Below, in pieces: positions 52,676 through 60,025 of a DNA stretch of 64,000 bases (position 1 is its first letter; each line of letters begins with the position of its first letter). The stretch is taken from the NCBI RefSeq assembly GCF_025685605.1, contig NZ_JAGTUT010000001.1, positions 1,364,001-1,428,000 on the forward strand, written 5' to 3'. The translations under genes were made by a program, and so were the position numbers. This DNA comes from Granulicella arctica (lineage in GTDB: Bacteria; Acidobacteriota; Terriglobia; Terriglobales; Acidobacteriaceae). The notes beneath the pieces were generated by a model, which worked only from the letters and a program-made list of their open reading frames with translations, made no database searches and was not told the DNA's origin.

Positions 52676-53311
52676 GTGGGCGGATGGGGCAGCGGACGGA
52701 AGTATGGATCTAAGACAACGACATCGAATTATCGCAAGCTCGATGTCAGGGTGCTCCAAAGGCAAGGGTGGTTGGACGTTCGTTACTCCGTCACGATCAC
52801 ATGGACCCGCAACAAACAACCAGACGGAACCATCAGCATCCGTCCGGAAAGTCATCTCGTTACACTTTCCTATCGTCATCAGAGAGCGGGTGAGGATTGG
52901 AAAAGCAAGGAATATACGGTAGATCTCGACCGGACTGCTTGCCATTATGGAGGAGTGCGAGTGTGGTTTCGCTGTCCGGCACGCGGCTGCGGGAGGCGTG
53001 TTGCTGTGCTCTATGGCGGTGGGATTTTTGCGTGTCGTCAGTGTCACGGCTTGGCCTACGACAGTCAAAATGAATCGAGGTCTGACCGTTCAGATGCTCG
53101 CGCATGGGCAATCCGTGAGCTGTGTGGTGGGTGGGGCTGCTTGTTAGATCCGGTTTTGAGACCCAAGGGGATGCATCTCAGGACTTTTAGGCGTTTGGAA
53201 AGCGAATATAGCCGCATTGCGCATGTTTCTCTCATAGACTTCGCGAAAAAAGCGAGGATTTCGCTTCCCGAAGCCGCTAAGATGCTGAATGGCGATCTCC
53301 CTCTCCCTTGA
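52676..53311 (+). CDS. zinc-ribbon protein with GGWGSGR N-terminus
   Basis: A 211-residue protein from a GTG at 52676. The N-terminal GGWGSGRKYGSK is a repeated signature of a family I have seen mostly in mobile DNA. A beta-rich part (LDVRYSVTITWTRN...) follows, then a double Cys ribbon (RCPARGCGRRVAVLYGGGIFACRQCHGLAYDSQ). The C-terminal part is helical. The family has no assigned function. It follows the iteron-like array, which might be its binding site. Confidence 0.65.
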   Translation: MGGWGSGRKYGSKTTTSNYRKLDVRVLQRQGWLDVRYSVTITWTRNKQPDGTISIRPESHLVTLSYRHQRAGEDWKSKEYTVDLDRTACHYGGVRVWFRCPARGCGRRVAVLYGGGIFACRQCHGLAYDSQNESRSDRSDARAWAIRELCGGWGCLLDPVLRPKGMHLRTFRRLESEYSRIAHVSLIDFAKKARISLPEAAKMLNGDLPLP

Positions 53312-53442
53312 TTCACCTACAGATACCGCCTGATAGAAGGCTTTCACTCCTAAATTAACTGGTTTAAACATACGCAGCTAGGCACTATTCAGCATCTCGG
53401 GACCATTGTTTCGAACGTTACCTACCAGTTGATTAGCTAGTG
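53312..53442. other. short intergenic gap between convergent genes
   Basis: 131 bases between the GGWGSGR protein and the SRAP gene. No clear hairpin or ORF. Confidence 0.3.
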
Positions 53443-54063
53443 TCATCTGCATATGTCGGACTCAAAGGGTCGCAAAAGTTCAGTTGGTGGCTGCTCTGTA
53501 ATCTCGCGCGAAAGCCATCGGTCGTAATCGCGAGTATGAAGTATTACAGGCATTCGAGTGTGAATCTGTGACATTAGCTCATTCGCCTCTGTTGTCACGA
53601 TGCTGAAGGATTGAAGCCATTGGCCCTGCTCATCCTTCCAAGCGTCCCAAAGCCCGGCAAACGCGAACAAATTGCTATCTGTGACACTGAAGGTATAAGG
53701 CTTCTTCGTTTTTGCATCCAGCTTTTGCCATTCGTAAAAGCCTGATACGGGAATGAGACAACGACGCTTCCTAAAAGGTTCGCGCCAAGCGGGACTCGTG
53801 GAGATGGATTCAGCGCGCGCGTTTATCGTGGAAATTCCTTTTACATCCGCGAGTCGCTTAGTAAAGAACGGAATCAGACCCCAACGCATGAGAACCATTT
53901 CGCGAATGCCATCGTCACGACTTTCCCTTATAACAGGCTGGAAGGTGGATGGAGCAATGTTGTAATCGTCCGGCGGCATGGCGAGATGGCTTATATCGTT
54001 AGCCACCCGAAATTGCTCTGCGATACGCTGCTTGTCAGAACGTCGCAAATAACGTCCACACAT
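53443..54063 (-). CDS. SRAP (YedK/HMCES-like) DNA-protein crosslink protein
   Basis: A 206-residue SOS-response-associated peptidase family protein. It makes a protective thiazolidine crosslink at abasic sites in single-stranded DNA. The catalytic Cys2 follows the initiator Met (MCGRYLRR). Other motifs are YNIAPS, TINARAES, RCLIPVSGFYEW and IHTRMPVIL with the His. The ATG at 54063 is chosen so that Cys is residue 2; the frame opens 4 codons earlier. On a mobile element, it may protect incoming single-stranded DNA or counter a host abasic-site response. Divergent from the HNH-like gene. Confidence 0.9.
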   Translation of the reverse strand: MCGRYLRRSDKQRIAEQFRVANDISHLAMPPDDYNIAPSTFQPVIRESRDDGIREMVLMRWGLIPFFTKRLADVKGISTINARAESISTSPAWREPFRKRRCLIPVSGFYEWQKLDAKTKKPYTFSVTDSNLFAFAGLWDAWKDEQGQWLQSFSIVTTEANELMSQIHTRMPVILHTRDYDRWLSREITEQPPTELLRPFESDICR

Positions 54064-54144
54064 GATGTTCTCCAATCCCTCGAAACTTTACATGATGGAT
54101 GCTCACATCTGGGGTATAGTCGGCACCGCAGCAATGGAGCATTT

Positions 54145-54666
54145 ATGTCCGCTTATGTAAGGAACGTGCTTTCAATCGCAAAAATTCCTTTTTCGCCGTT
54201 CGTTCCGGCTGAGCTTAAGGCGGTCGTCAGAGATGTTTACCTGACCGATGCCGGTCAGCTTGTTGGACCGTATTCACGAATGCTGAGTCGTAGACGTAAC
54301 TTTCTCGACAAAATAGATGCAGCTTCCGGAGCCAATGCGGGACCGTATAACTCTTGGGAATGTCATCACGTTGTCGAAAGACAGGATCTCGAACGGCTGA
54401 GTATCAACGGCAAAGTCCCGACATATTCCCGACAGATCTGCGTGCTACTACCTAGCCATGGCCATTCGAGCAGAGTGAGCGGGGTGCTAAGAGGCGAGAT
54501 TCCGGTCGGGGACTTGGTAACCATTGATGATGTTCTCCCGGCCTACTCAAGCGCCTACGAGATACTTGGAAACTACTCAGGCGGGGGCGATAAAAACATT
54601 CAGAGAGAACTAGAAGCCATAGTCAACGCGGTTTTGCACCTAGCCGGACTCTTACCTAAGCCTTAG
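54145..54666 (+). CDS. HNH/His-Me-like putative nuclease
   Basis: A 173-residue protein from ATG 54145. The central WECHHVVERQDLERLSINGK and LPSHGHSSRVSG resemble a His-Me/HNH fold seen in bacterial toxin nucleases, with a His-His pair and a later His. N-terminal residues are basic and helical. No secretion or immunity partner is seen. The upstream frame (from 53986) overlaps the SRAP gene and is not convincing. It could be a defence or lesion-related nuclease working with SRAP. Confidence 0.5.
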   Translation: MSAYVRNVLSIAKIPFSPFVPAELKAVVRDVYLTDAGQLVGPYSRMLSRRRNFLDKIDAASGANAGPYNSWECHHVVERQDLERLSINGKVPTYSRQICVLLPSHGHSSRVSGVLRGEIPVGDLVTIDDVLPAYSSAYEILGNYSGGGDKNIQRELEAIVNAVLHLAGLLPKP

Positions 54667-55047
54667 GTTTTGTGACAGCATGCCCCACCTTCGTCTCATA
54701 ATCGATTCTTTATATTCTCTGGAACTCTCCTGAAAATGCGGTTGAAGATCTCATGTGATAGATCACATGATTCCTGAATGGCATGAATTGTCGGGATAAC
54801 CCTGATGTTGACCTGCCGCTCCCTAGCCAAACGCATTCCGGCGATCAGACATGCGCCGAAGTAGATAAGAGAACGGTTGGCTCGCGGTATGTGTGCATCG
54901 GGATCGAACATGCAATGAGTATAGCGAACAAAAGGCGAAATTAGGTTAGTCAGTCTAGACGGATGCAATCTCATGTAGACCCAGCTCACATCGGCGTGTT
55001 ACATTTACTTCAACGTTGGTAGAAGCAAATGTAACGGAGCGAGCACA
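54667..55047. other. gap with a possible small gene and a palindrome
   Basis: A small minus-strand ORF at 54,696-54,911 is the only coding candidate. A near-perfect inverted repeat TCATGTGATAGATCACATGA (54,751-54,770) lies in it. It looks like a CRP-type site but has a 4-base spacer instead of 6. Confidence 0.4.
54696..54911 (-). CDS. possible small protein
   Basis: A 71-residue frame from ATG 54911 with helix-like composition (FGACLIAGMRLARERQVNI, IHAIQESCDLSHEIFNRIFRR). No family recognised. Located between the HNH-like gene and the serine recombinase; no clear ribosome-binding site. It may be a shadow ORF. Confidence 0.3.
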   Translation of the reverse strand: MFDPDAHIPRANRSLIYFGACLIAGMRLARERQVNIRVIPTIHAIQESCDLSHEIFNRIFRRVPENIKNRL

Positions 55048-55773
55048 GTGGCGAATGGCAAATTCATCTCCTACCTAAGGGTCTCAACCGCACGGCAAGG
55101 CGCGAGCGGATTGGGTTTGGAAGCGCAACGTGAAGCCGTGAGCCGCTATCTGAATGGCGGAAGCTGGACACTGGTTCAGGAGGTGATGGAAGTTGAGAGC
55201 GGCAAACTGAATGACCGTCCCGCCATCGCTGAAGCTCTCCGTCTCTGCCGTCTCCACAAAGCCACATTAGTAATTGCGAAGCTGGACCGACTCGCTCGCA
55301 ATGTTCACTTCATATCTTCCCTGATGGAGTCAGGTGTGGATTTTGTCGCGTGCGACTTCCCAGAAGCGAATCGCCTTACTGTTCATATTTTAGCTGCCGT
55401 TGCTGAGCATGAGGCCGCTATGATTTCAGTGCGGACAAAAGCCGCGCTGAAGGCAGCCAAGGTTCGCGGCTCTGTACTTGGCGGCCAGAGAGGCAGCCTA
55501 AACCGTATGCGGGGCATGGCAGAGAAGGGCACGCGGGCTAGTGCCGTTGTGAGGAGCTGCATCGCTTCAAAGCGTATCAAGGATCTTGTTCCAGTAATTG
55601 AGGATCTTCGTCGAAAGAGAGCAACTTCTCTCCGAGCCTTAGCTCAGGGCCTAAACGATCTTGGATTGACCACTTCTCGAGGTGGACAGTGGACTGCAAC
55701 GCAGGTCCAAAGGACTTTAGCTGGCAGCCAGCAATTAGCAATTAAGCCCACCTGCGACTATAGTACCAGCTAA
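55048..55773 (+). CDS. serine recombinase (resolvase type)
   Basis: A 241-residue small serine recombinase. The catalytic Ser is in YLRVSTARQGASGLGLEAQ (about residue 14). The Arg pair is in KLDRLARNV, and DFPEANRLTVHILAAVAEHEAAMIS is the E-helix region. A C-terminal basic HTH-like region (SLRALAQGLNDLGLTTSRGGQWTATQVQRTLA) would bind DNA. Such enzymes resolve or invert DNA. It lacks a zinc-ribbon large-recombinase domain, so it is a resolvase/invertase-sized enzyme. Starts at GTG behind AACGGAGCGA. Confidence 0.88.
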   Translation: MANGKFISYLRVSTARQGASGLGLEAQREAVSRYLNGGSWTLVQEVMEVESGKLNDRPAIAEALRLCRLHKATLVIAKLDRLARNVHFISSLMESGVDFVACDFPEANRLTVHILAAVAEHEAAMISVRTKAALKAAKVRGSVLGGQRGSLNRMRGMAEKGTRASAVVRSCIASKRIKDLVPVIEDLRRKRATSLRALAQGLNDLGLTTSRGGQWTATQVQRTLAGSQQLAIKPTCDYSTS

Positions 55774-56079
55774 AAGCCTCATTCGAAAATAGTTAGCGAG
55801 ATATTGGGGCGAATACTTGGCGAAGACTTTGAACAAAACCTTGAGTGGTTATAACGTTTTTAGGTTCTTCGTCGATAAAGCATCAATGACAATGTTGAAC
55901 GAATCTAATCCCTATTAGATGCCGTACTGTAAATAGTTCTATTCAAATAGTTGCAAAACGCTTATTGTCACTCTAACGTTGGTGTGTGTGTCAAAGCGAT
56001 TACTGATAAGGACACAACGAGACGGTTCATTACAGCGTCCATTCGACAATGATGAACTGGACGTGAGAAGGAGACCAAA
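55774..56079. promoter_or_regulatory. AT-rich control region of the three-gene cassette
   Basis: 306 bases with no gene. A 7-bp inverted repeat ATCTAAT/ATTAGAT (55,903-55,920, CCCT loop) precedes a candidate promoter TTGCAA - 17 bases - TAACGT (55,951-55,979). The repeat may be an operator for an autoregulating toxin-antitoxin-like operon. Confidence 0.4.
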
Positions 56080-56475
56080 ATGTCATTCGCAACGTTGATC
56101 AGCGAGATTCAAGAATCAACGTCATTTTCGATCGTTCAAATATTGAGCCCGACAGACGCAGCGGAGCAGCTGGAAGCATCTCTCAAGCCATATGAAGAAA
56201 AGTTCAAAATGTCATCCAAAAGTTTCTTTCCCATCTACAAAACGATGTTGAAAGATGCCAGGACGAGCCATGAAAGGTTCGAGTTGACAACTTGGTATTT
56301 CGCAATTCGCGAATTGTATGCCCAATTGCAGTGTGTGGTGACGAAAGAAGCAATTCCTCCCCATCCCATATTTGCTTTCAATTCTGAGATTGACCAGAGG
56401 CCCGCTAACGCGGGCCTTTATACTGTTTTGACGGGGGCAACTGTCTGTGTCGATGTCAGATATTCTGTCTGCTGA
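56080..56475 (+). CDS. antitoxin-like small helical protein (cassette gene A)
   Basis: A 131-residue frame from ATG 56080 behind GAGAAGGAGA. Residues 35-85 (KPYEEKFKMSSKSFFPIYKTM ... FELTTWYFAIRELYAQLQ) match the pattern of small proteins often encoded just upstream of TumE/DUF6516-like toxins: an EEKY.MSS.EF..R motif, then an acidic FEW..(Y) helix. The last 20 residues run into a strong terminator hairpin, and another frame stops just before it, so the true C-terminus may be earlier (see findings). Gene order suggests it is the antitoxin of gene B. Confidence 0.45.
   Translation: MSFATLISEIQESTSFSIVQILSPTDAAEQLEASLKPYEEKFKMSSKSFFPIYKTMLKDARTSHERFELTTWYFAIRELYAQLQCVVTKEAIPPHPIFAFNSEIDQRPANAGLYTVLTGATVCVDVRYSVC
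56398..56420 (+). terminator. strong hairpin at the end of gene A
   Basis: AGGCCCGC / GCGGGCCT with a TAAC loop and TTTATAC after it. It lies within the last codons of gene A and upstream of gene B, so it could be a terminator or attenuator that lowers B relative to A. Confidence 0.7.
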
Positions 56476-56932
56476 TAATCGACTCAGTGTGCTTTCAACG
56501 GCTGAACGCTATTACCGCATCTCAGATAAATTCATTCAATCATGTTCGGATGTGAGCAGTCTTCCGAACACTGTTCCTACCTTCCATGCTGGTTTCGGCA
56601 CTTGGGAAGGCGATTTAACACTTTCTAAGAATGGCCAACACTACATCCTTCATTTTGAGGATTCCTATCAACGGATTTCAGAGTCGAGAATCGACCGTGT
56701 TTTCACCTATGACTTTCGTCTGCACCATAACACCATAGAAATTTTCCGCTTCGATAATCATGGAAAGCCACTGAATCACACTGCCGCTTGCCACTGTCAC
56801 TGTGGCACAGGTCAGAGGCTCCTCGAAGGAGATCCAGCGTTAAAGCAGTTTTCTATGGTTTCACTAACCTTATGTGACGCCGTAGTGATTGCGAGCGCTT
56901 ATGTAGAAGAAGGAAAACTCCCATGGCTGTGA
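56453..56932 (+). CDS. TumE/DUF6516-like putative toxin (cassette gene B)
   Basis: A 159-residue protein from ATG 56453 (a GTG in frame at 56447 is possible). The segment HFEDSYQRISESRIDRVFTYDFRLHHNTIEIFRFDNHGKPLNHT and a later CHCHC recall the DUF6516/TumE toxin pattern, in which a strand-rich core holds a Y.F.Y..+FRFDN..H motif. The Cys/His cluster may bind metal. Its stop is overlapped by gene C by 10 bases. The family link rests on my recognition of the pattern, not on a search. Confidence 0.4.
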   Translation: MSDILSADNRLSVLSTAERYYRISDKFIQSCSDVSSLPNTVPTFHAGFGTWEGDLTLSKNGQHYILHFEDSYQRISESRIDRVFTYDFRLHHNTIEIFRFDNHGKPLNHTAACHCHCGTGQRLLEGDPALKQFSMVSLTLCDAVVIASAYVEEGKLPWL

Positions 56933-57576
56933 AACGTGCCAGCACTCGATCAGTAACTTACTTCCAAAGTTCAGGGCGCGTTAACCTGAAGCGTGTAGTC
57001 ACGTCGGTTTTGCGTAATCTGAAGAATAGAGAAGAACTACGCTCCCTAAAGCTTGTTTTCTTCACAGCTTATGGCGAGGGCCCTCTCCTTGCAAGCGGAA
57101 TTTTGCGAGATTATGAACCCAAGATGATAGCGGTTACATTTCCTCCTTCCATTACGGTTTTTAGAGGCAATGCCACGGTTCCGCATGAACTTGTGCCGAG
57201 CGTGACTCGGTACCTTGAAGTGTTTGACGTGAAGATCTTGGCGGAGCGACTCCCATTCAGCACTTTGGATGTAGATGAATCCAGAGTTGCAGAAATCAAG
57301 TTAGTGGAGAGCACTTTAGCAACTGTCGCTAGTAGCTTTCCGTTATGCGTTCAGGCAGTTCTCCAAGCCTGTGATCATGGCCTTATTTCTGTCGGTGAGC
57401 AGGTAATTGGAATAACTGGAGACTTCGCGGCTCTTATCTCGGCTTGCGGAACAGAGAATTTTTTTTCCAAGGACTCTGGATTTTTCATACACGAGATTTT
57501 TTGCAAGCCAAGTCAACCGTATTTCAAACGAACGGTACATGCAGCCGTTGACCAAAATCTGACTGATAACGGCTAG
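56923..57576 (+). CDS. pyruvate-kinase C-terminal-like domain protein (cassette gene C)
   Basis: A 217-residue protein from ATG 56923 overlapping gene B by 10 bases. It resembles the stand-alone pyruvate-kinase alpha/beta (PK_C) domain: RSVTYFQSSGRVNLKRVV, LASGILRDYEPKMIAVTFPP, and VQAVLQACDHGLISVGEQVIGITGDFAALIS followed by FIHEIFCKPSQPYF. PK_C domains in pyruvate kinase bind allosteric effectors; stand-alone copies have no settled role. Here it sits in a toxin-antitoxin-like cassette, so it may sense a small molecule. No catalytic kinase domain is present. Confidence 0.6.
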   Translation: MAVKRASTRSVTYFQSSGRVNLKRVVTSVLRNLKNREELRSLKLVFFTAYGEGPLLASGILRDYEPKMIAVTFPPSITVFRGNATVPHELVPSVTRYLEVFDVKILAERLPFSTLDVDESRVAEIKLVESTLATVASSFPLCVQAVLQACDHGLISVGEQVIGITGDFAALISACGTENFFSKDSGFFIHEIFCKPSQPYFKRTVHAAVDQNLTDNG

Positions 57577-57835
57577 TGAGTGTAGCGGGCAGAGCTGCTC
57601 AACATTTGCAATAAGCGTGTGCCTTGAAACTAAGTATGGTTTCCGGATGGGCGCCCCCCTGCACAGCTACAGACAGCGTCCATTCGTCTTCAACCCTGCA
57701 GCCTTCCTATATTTCGTTGCAACATCCTAGCGAGGTCTTCGCAACTTAGACAAATAACTTGCTGAAAAGCCTTTCTAACGATAAATTTAGCGGACTTAAC
57801 TTTGATAAGAAATCTTGCGGGTACTGGGGATATTC
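57577..57835. other. gap between cassette and lipoprotein gene
   Basis: 259 bases. Three overlapping frames (57759-58082) are shadows. No hairpin of note; the AT content remains high. Probably the promoter of the lipoprotein hydrolase. Confidence 0.3.
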
Positions 57836-58749
57836 ATGTATCGCATCTTTCGGCGCATCTACCTCACTGTTCTACCCCTTTTTTCTTGCCTTCTACTTGC
57901 GTCTTGTACGGGCAACCGCTCCGCGCCTTCAAAAATCACTCAAAGATCTTCAAAGCATTTCGCACAAGGCTGGGTCACTCCCAAGCACAGCAAGCTCGCT
58001 TTGGTATTCGTACATGGACTGTTCGGAGTCGTGCCGGATACCTGGACATGTAAGGGCCAACTTTATTGGCCCTACGCTCTAGCGGATGATTTTTCGAATG
58101 TAGATGTTTATGTCGCCGCATTCCCAACACCGCTCAAAGGTGGAAATTGGACATTCCTGGGGTGAGCAGGGAATTGAAGCGAGAACTTCACGAAGATGGG
58201 GTTTTTGAAGACCACGATGAGGTTGACTTCGTAGCCCACAGTTTGGGGGGACTAGCCGTTGAGAGGTTGCTGATTGACGATCAGAGGGACTCTTATCACG
58301 GCGCAAAACATGCAGATTACGATAATCCGCGTTCTATGGCGGATAAGACACACTTTCTATACATGTTTGGCACACCTTTCGAAGGATCTCGAGTGGCCAA
58401 GGTTGCTGCATACTTGAGTGACGATCCGAAGTTGAAGCAGCTAAGCCCAAGAGACGAAGAGGAGTTCCTTTTCAAACTTTCAAAGGAATGGGTTGGAATA
58501 CATCCGAAGCTGTCCCCTGCGCCGCATCGCTATTGCGCCTATGAAACTCTTCGTACCGATCGTGCTCTGTTGGTAGTGGATAAGATGGGTGCCACCCGTC
58601 AATGCGAGAAGATGGAAGACGTTATGGCCGACCATCTCGGGCTGGTGAAGCCTTGCAAGAAGACGGACAAGTCTTACACTCTATTGCAGGAGCGCGTCCA
58701 GCATAGGCTCGAACAGATAACAAAACATGGCAAGAAGAACCGCCAATAA
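57836..58749 (+). pseudogene. alpha/beta hydrolase lipoprotein with frameshift
   Basis: From ATG 57836 behind GGGGA a frame encodes a lipoprotein leader (lipobox LLLASC) and ALVFVHGLFGVVPDTW, the hydrolase oxyanion segment, then runs into a stop at 58165. A second frame (58147-58749) is open just before and continues with IPGVSRELKRELHEDG and VAHSLGGLAVERL, the nucleophile elbow (Ser in HSLGG), then FLYMFGTPFEGSRVAKVA and LSPAPHRYCAY. One base lost in the AAATTTGG run (GGA-AAT-TTG-GAC) would join them to GGNLDIPGVSRE. The joined protein (about 304 residues) is a PGAP1/lipase-type esterase. Confidence 0.65.
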
Positions 58750-58759
58750 AGGCGTTTGG

Positions 58760-58942
58760 CTAACCCATGTCCTCAAACTCTTCACGCCGGTCCAAATCGT
58801 TCACCTTCCGATAATCGTGTCTAAGGTTATCTATGCTCTGCCGAATGTCATGCAGAGCATAGATGCCGTAGATCGCAGCCGCTAACAGAATGAAGAGTCC
58901 AAGAGTGGCGATATCACGAATCGGCATATGAAGGATTTCCAT
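58760..58942 (-). CDS. small membrane protein
   Basis: A 60-residue frame with one hydrophobic helix (IATLGLFILLAAAIYGIYAL) and a charged tail (RQSIDNLRHDYRKVNDLDRREEFEDMG). It could be a real small inner-membrane protein. Start ATG 58942 or the inner ATG at 58927. It converges with the hydrolase gene and is the rightmost gene of the element. Confidence 0.5.
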   Translation of the reverse strand: MEILHMPIRDIATLGLFILLAAAIYGIYALHDIRQSIDNLRHDYRKVNDLDRREEFEDMG

Positions 58943-59022
58943 CCAGCCATGCTCTCACACGTGCGATCTGGGTTAGACATGCGAGTAACGGCGGTTGGAT
59001 CGCATCCGCATCGCCATCGTTT

Positions 59023-59048
59023 GCTGTAGCGAATACTGTAGCGGGTGC
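59023..59048. repeat. inner end repeat, right copy
   Basis: Counterpart of 48,872-48,897; two TGTAGC words 13 bases apart, 22 of 26 identical. Lies 100 bases inside attR. Confidence 0.5.
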
Positions 59049-59147
59049 CAGTCTATATGCACTTGTATACAGTGTGCGTAAACGCCCGCAAGTGTTTGAA
59101 ACTAAAAACCTATGCAAGCTCATGTTAGCGCCTCTAACTTTGTAGTC

Positions 59148-59199
59148 TCTGGTTTGGGACCAGAGGGTCGGGGGTTCGAATCCCTCCGCCCCGACCATC
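59148..59199 (+). repeat. right attachment repeat (attR), 3' part of tRNA-Pro
   Basis: 52 bases identical to 48,778-48,829. It is the 3' part of tRNA-Pro from the anticodon stem onwards; it has no matching 5' part here and is not a functional tRNA. It gives rise to a spurious ORF with the motif SGLGPEGRGFESLRPDH. Confidence 0.9.
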
Positions 59200-59258
59200 A
59201 AGTTCTAAGAGCCTTGCCCGAGCTTGATCCTTTCCCTCACAATTTACGTCTAAAAAAC

Positions 59259-60020
59259 ATGCTTATGAAGCGCCTATCCGTCGTTGCGGTGTGTGTTGCG
59301 GGTCTGGTAATCACTGCCGGAGCGCAACGTGGTGGTGCGCATGCGACGATTGGCGGACACTCTGGGCCAGCAATGCGGAGTGGGCTCGGTTCCGCACCTT
59401 CAGGTGGGTTCACGGGTGCGCCCAGATATACAGGATCTCGCTCGATGGGCGTAACTCCCGCTTTTAGGTCTGGCTCGTCTGCGGGAGCCTTGCGGCGGCC
59501 AAATGGTCCTGGCGCAGGTGGCTATCGTAGGCCTTATGGCGGAGCGTATCGTTCGCAGGGCCCTTACGTTGGCTATCCCTGGTCGGGGCTGGGCGGTGTA
59601 GCGTTTCTTGGGTATCCGGATACGACCGGCCTGAATGATGGAACAGCGAGCTATGACAACGAGCCGACAGGTAATGGCGATCCATCGCAGGGGCCATACG
59701 CTGTGGCACCTTACTCGGGTCAGGCGGGTGACGCTGCTCTTCCTCCTTATCCGCCTCAATATGCTCAGCAACCGCTAGAATCGGTCGCCCCGCCTCCTCC
59801 GGCACGGGAGCCTGCGCCCGAGGAGGCAGTCACGCTGATCTTTAAGGACGGGCGCCCTGCAGAGCAGATTCACAACTACATGCTGACGCGAACCACGCTT
59901 TATGTCCGCGATCAGCATCACCATGAGATTCCAGTGAGCGAACTCGATGAGGCGGCTACGACGAGGGCAAACAAGGCCGCCGGCGTTGATTTCCAGCTAT
60001 TACCCAATGGTTCACAGTAG
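59259..60020 (+). CDS. secreted Gly/Pro-rich protein
   Basis: A 253-residue protein from ATG 59259 (or 59265). A signal peptide (LMKRLSVVAVCVAGLVITAGA) is followed by Gly/Ser/Arg/Pro-rich low-complexity segments (about residues 24-160), a Pro-rich spacer (APPPPAREPAPEEA) and a small conserved C-terminal domain (VTLIFKDGRPAEQIHNYMLTRTTLYVRDQHHHEIPVSELD). The C-terminal part recurs in secreted acidobacterial proteins, as far as I recall. Its role is unknown. The frame from 59112 runs through attR and is spurious. Confidence 0.75.
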   Translation: MLMKRLSVVAVCVAGLVITAGAQRGGAHATIGGHSGPAMRSGLGSAPSGGFTGAPRYTGSRSMGVTPAFRSGSSAGALRRPNGPGAGGYRRPYGGAYRSQGPYVGYPWSGLGGVAFLGYPDTTGLNDGTASYDNEPTGNGDPSQGPYAVAPYSGQAGDAALPPYPPQYAQQPLESVAPPPPAREPAPEEAVTLIFKDGRPAEQIHNYMLTRTTLYVRDQHHHEIPVSELDEAATTRANKAAGVDFQLLPNGSQ

Positions 60021-60025
60021 CTGAG

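Noticed and set aside
54751..54770. CRP-like palindrome
   Set aside because: Half-site spacing is 4, not 6, and the position is inside a doubtful ORF, so a CRP site is not supported.
55774..56079. CRISPR array or tandem repeats near the cassette
   Set aside because: No regularly spaced repeats of CRISPR type; only one short inverted repeat.
59112..59258. ORF extension through attR with SGLGPEGRGFESLRPDH
   Set aside because: This is the tRNA-Pro 3' part read as protein, a known spurious pattern; the real gene starts at the signal peptide at 59259.
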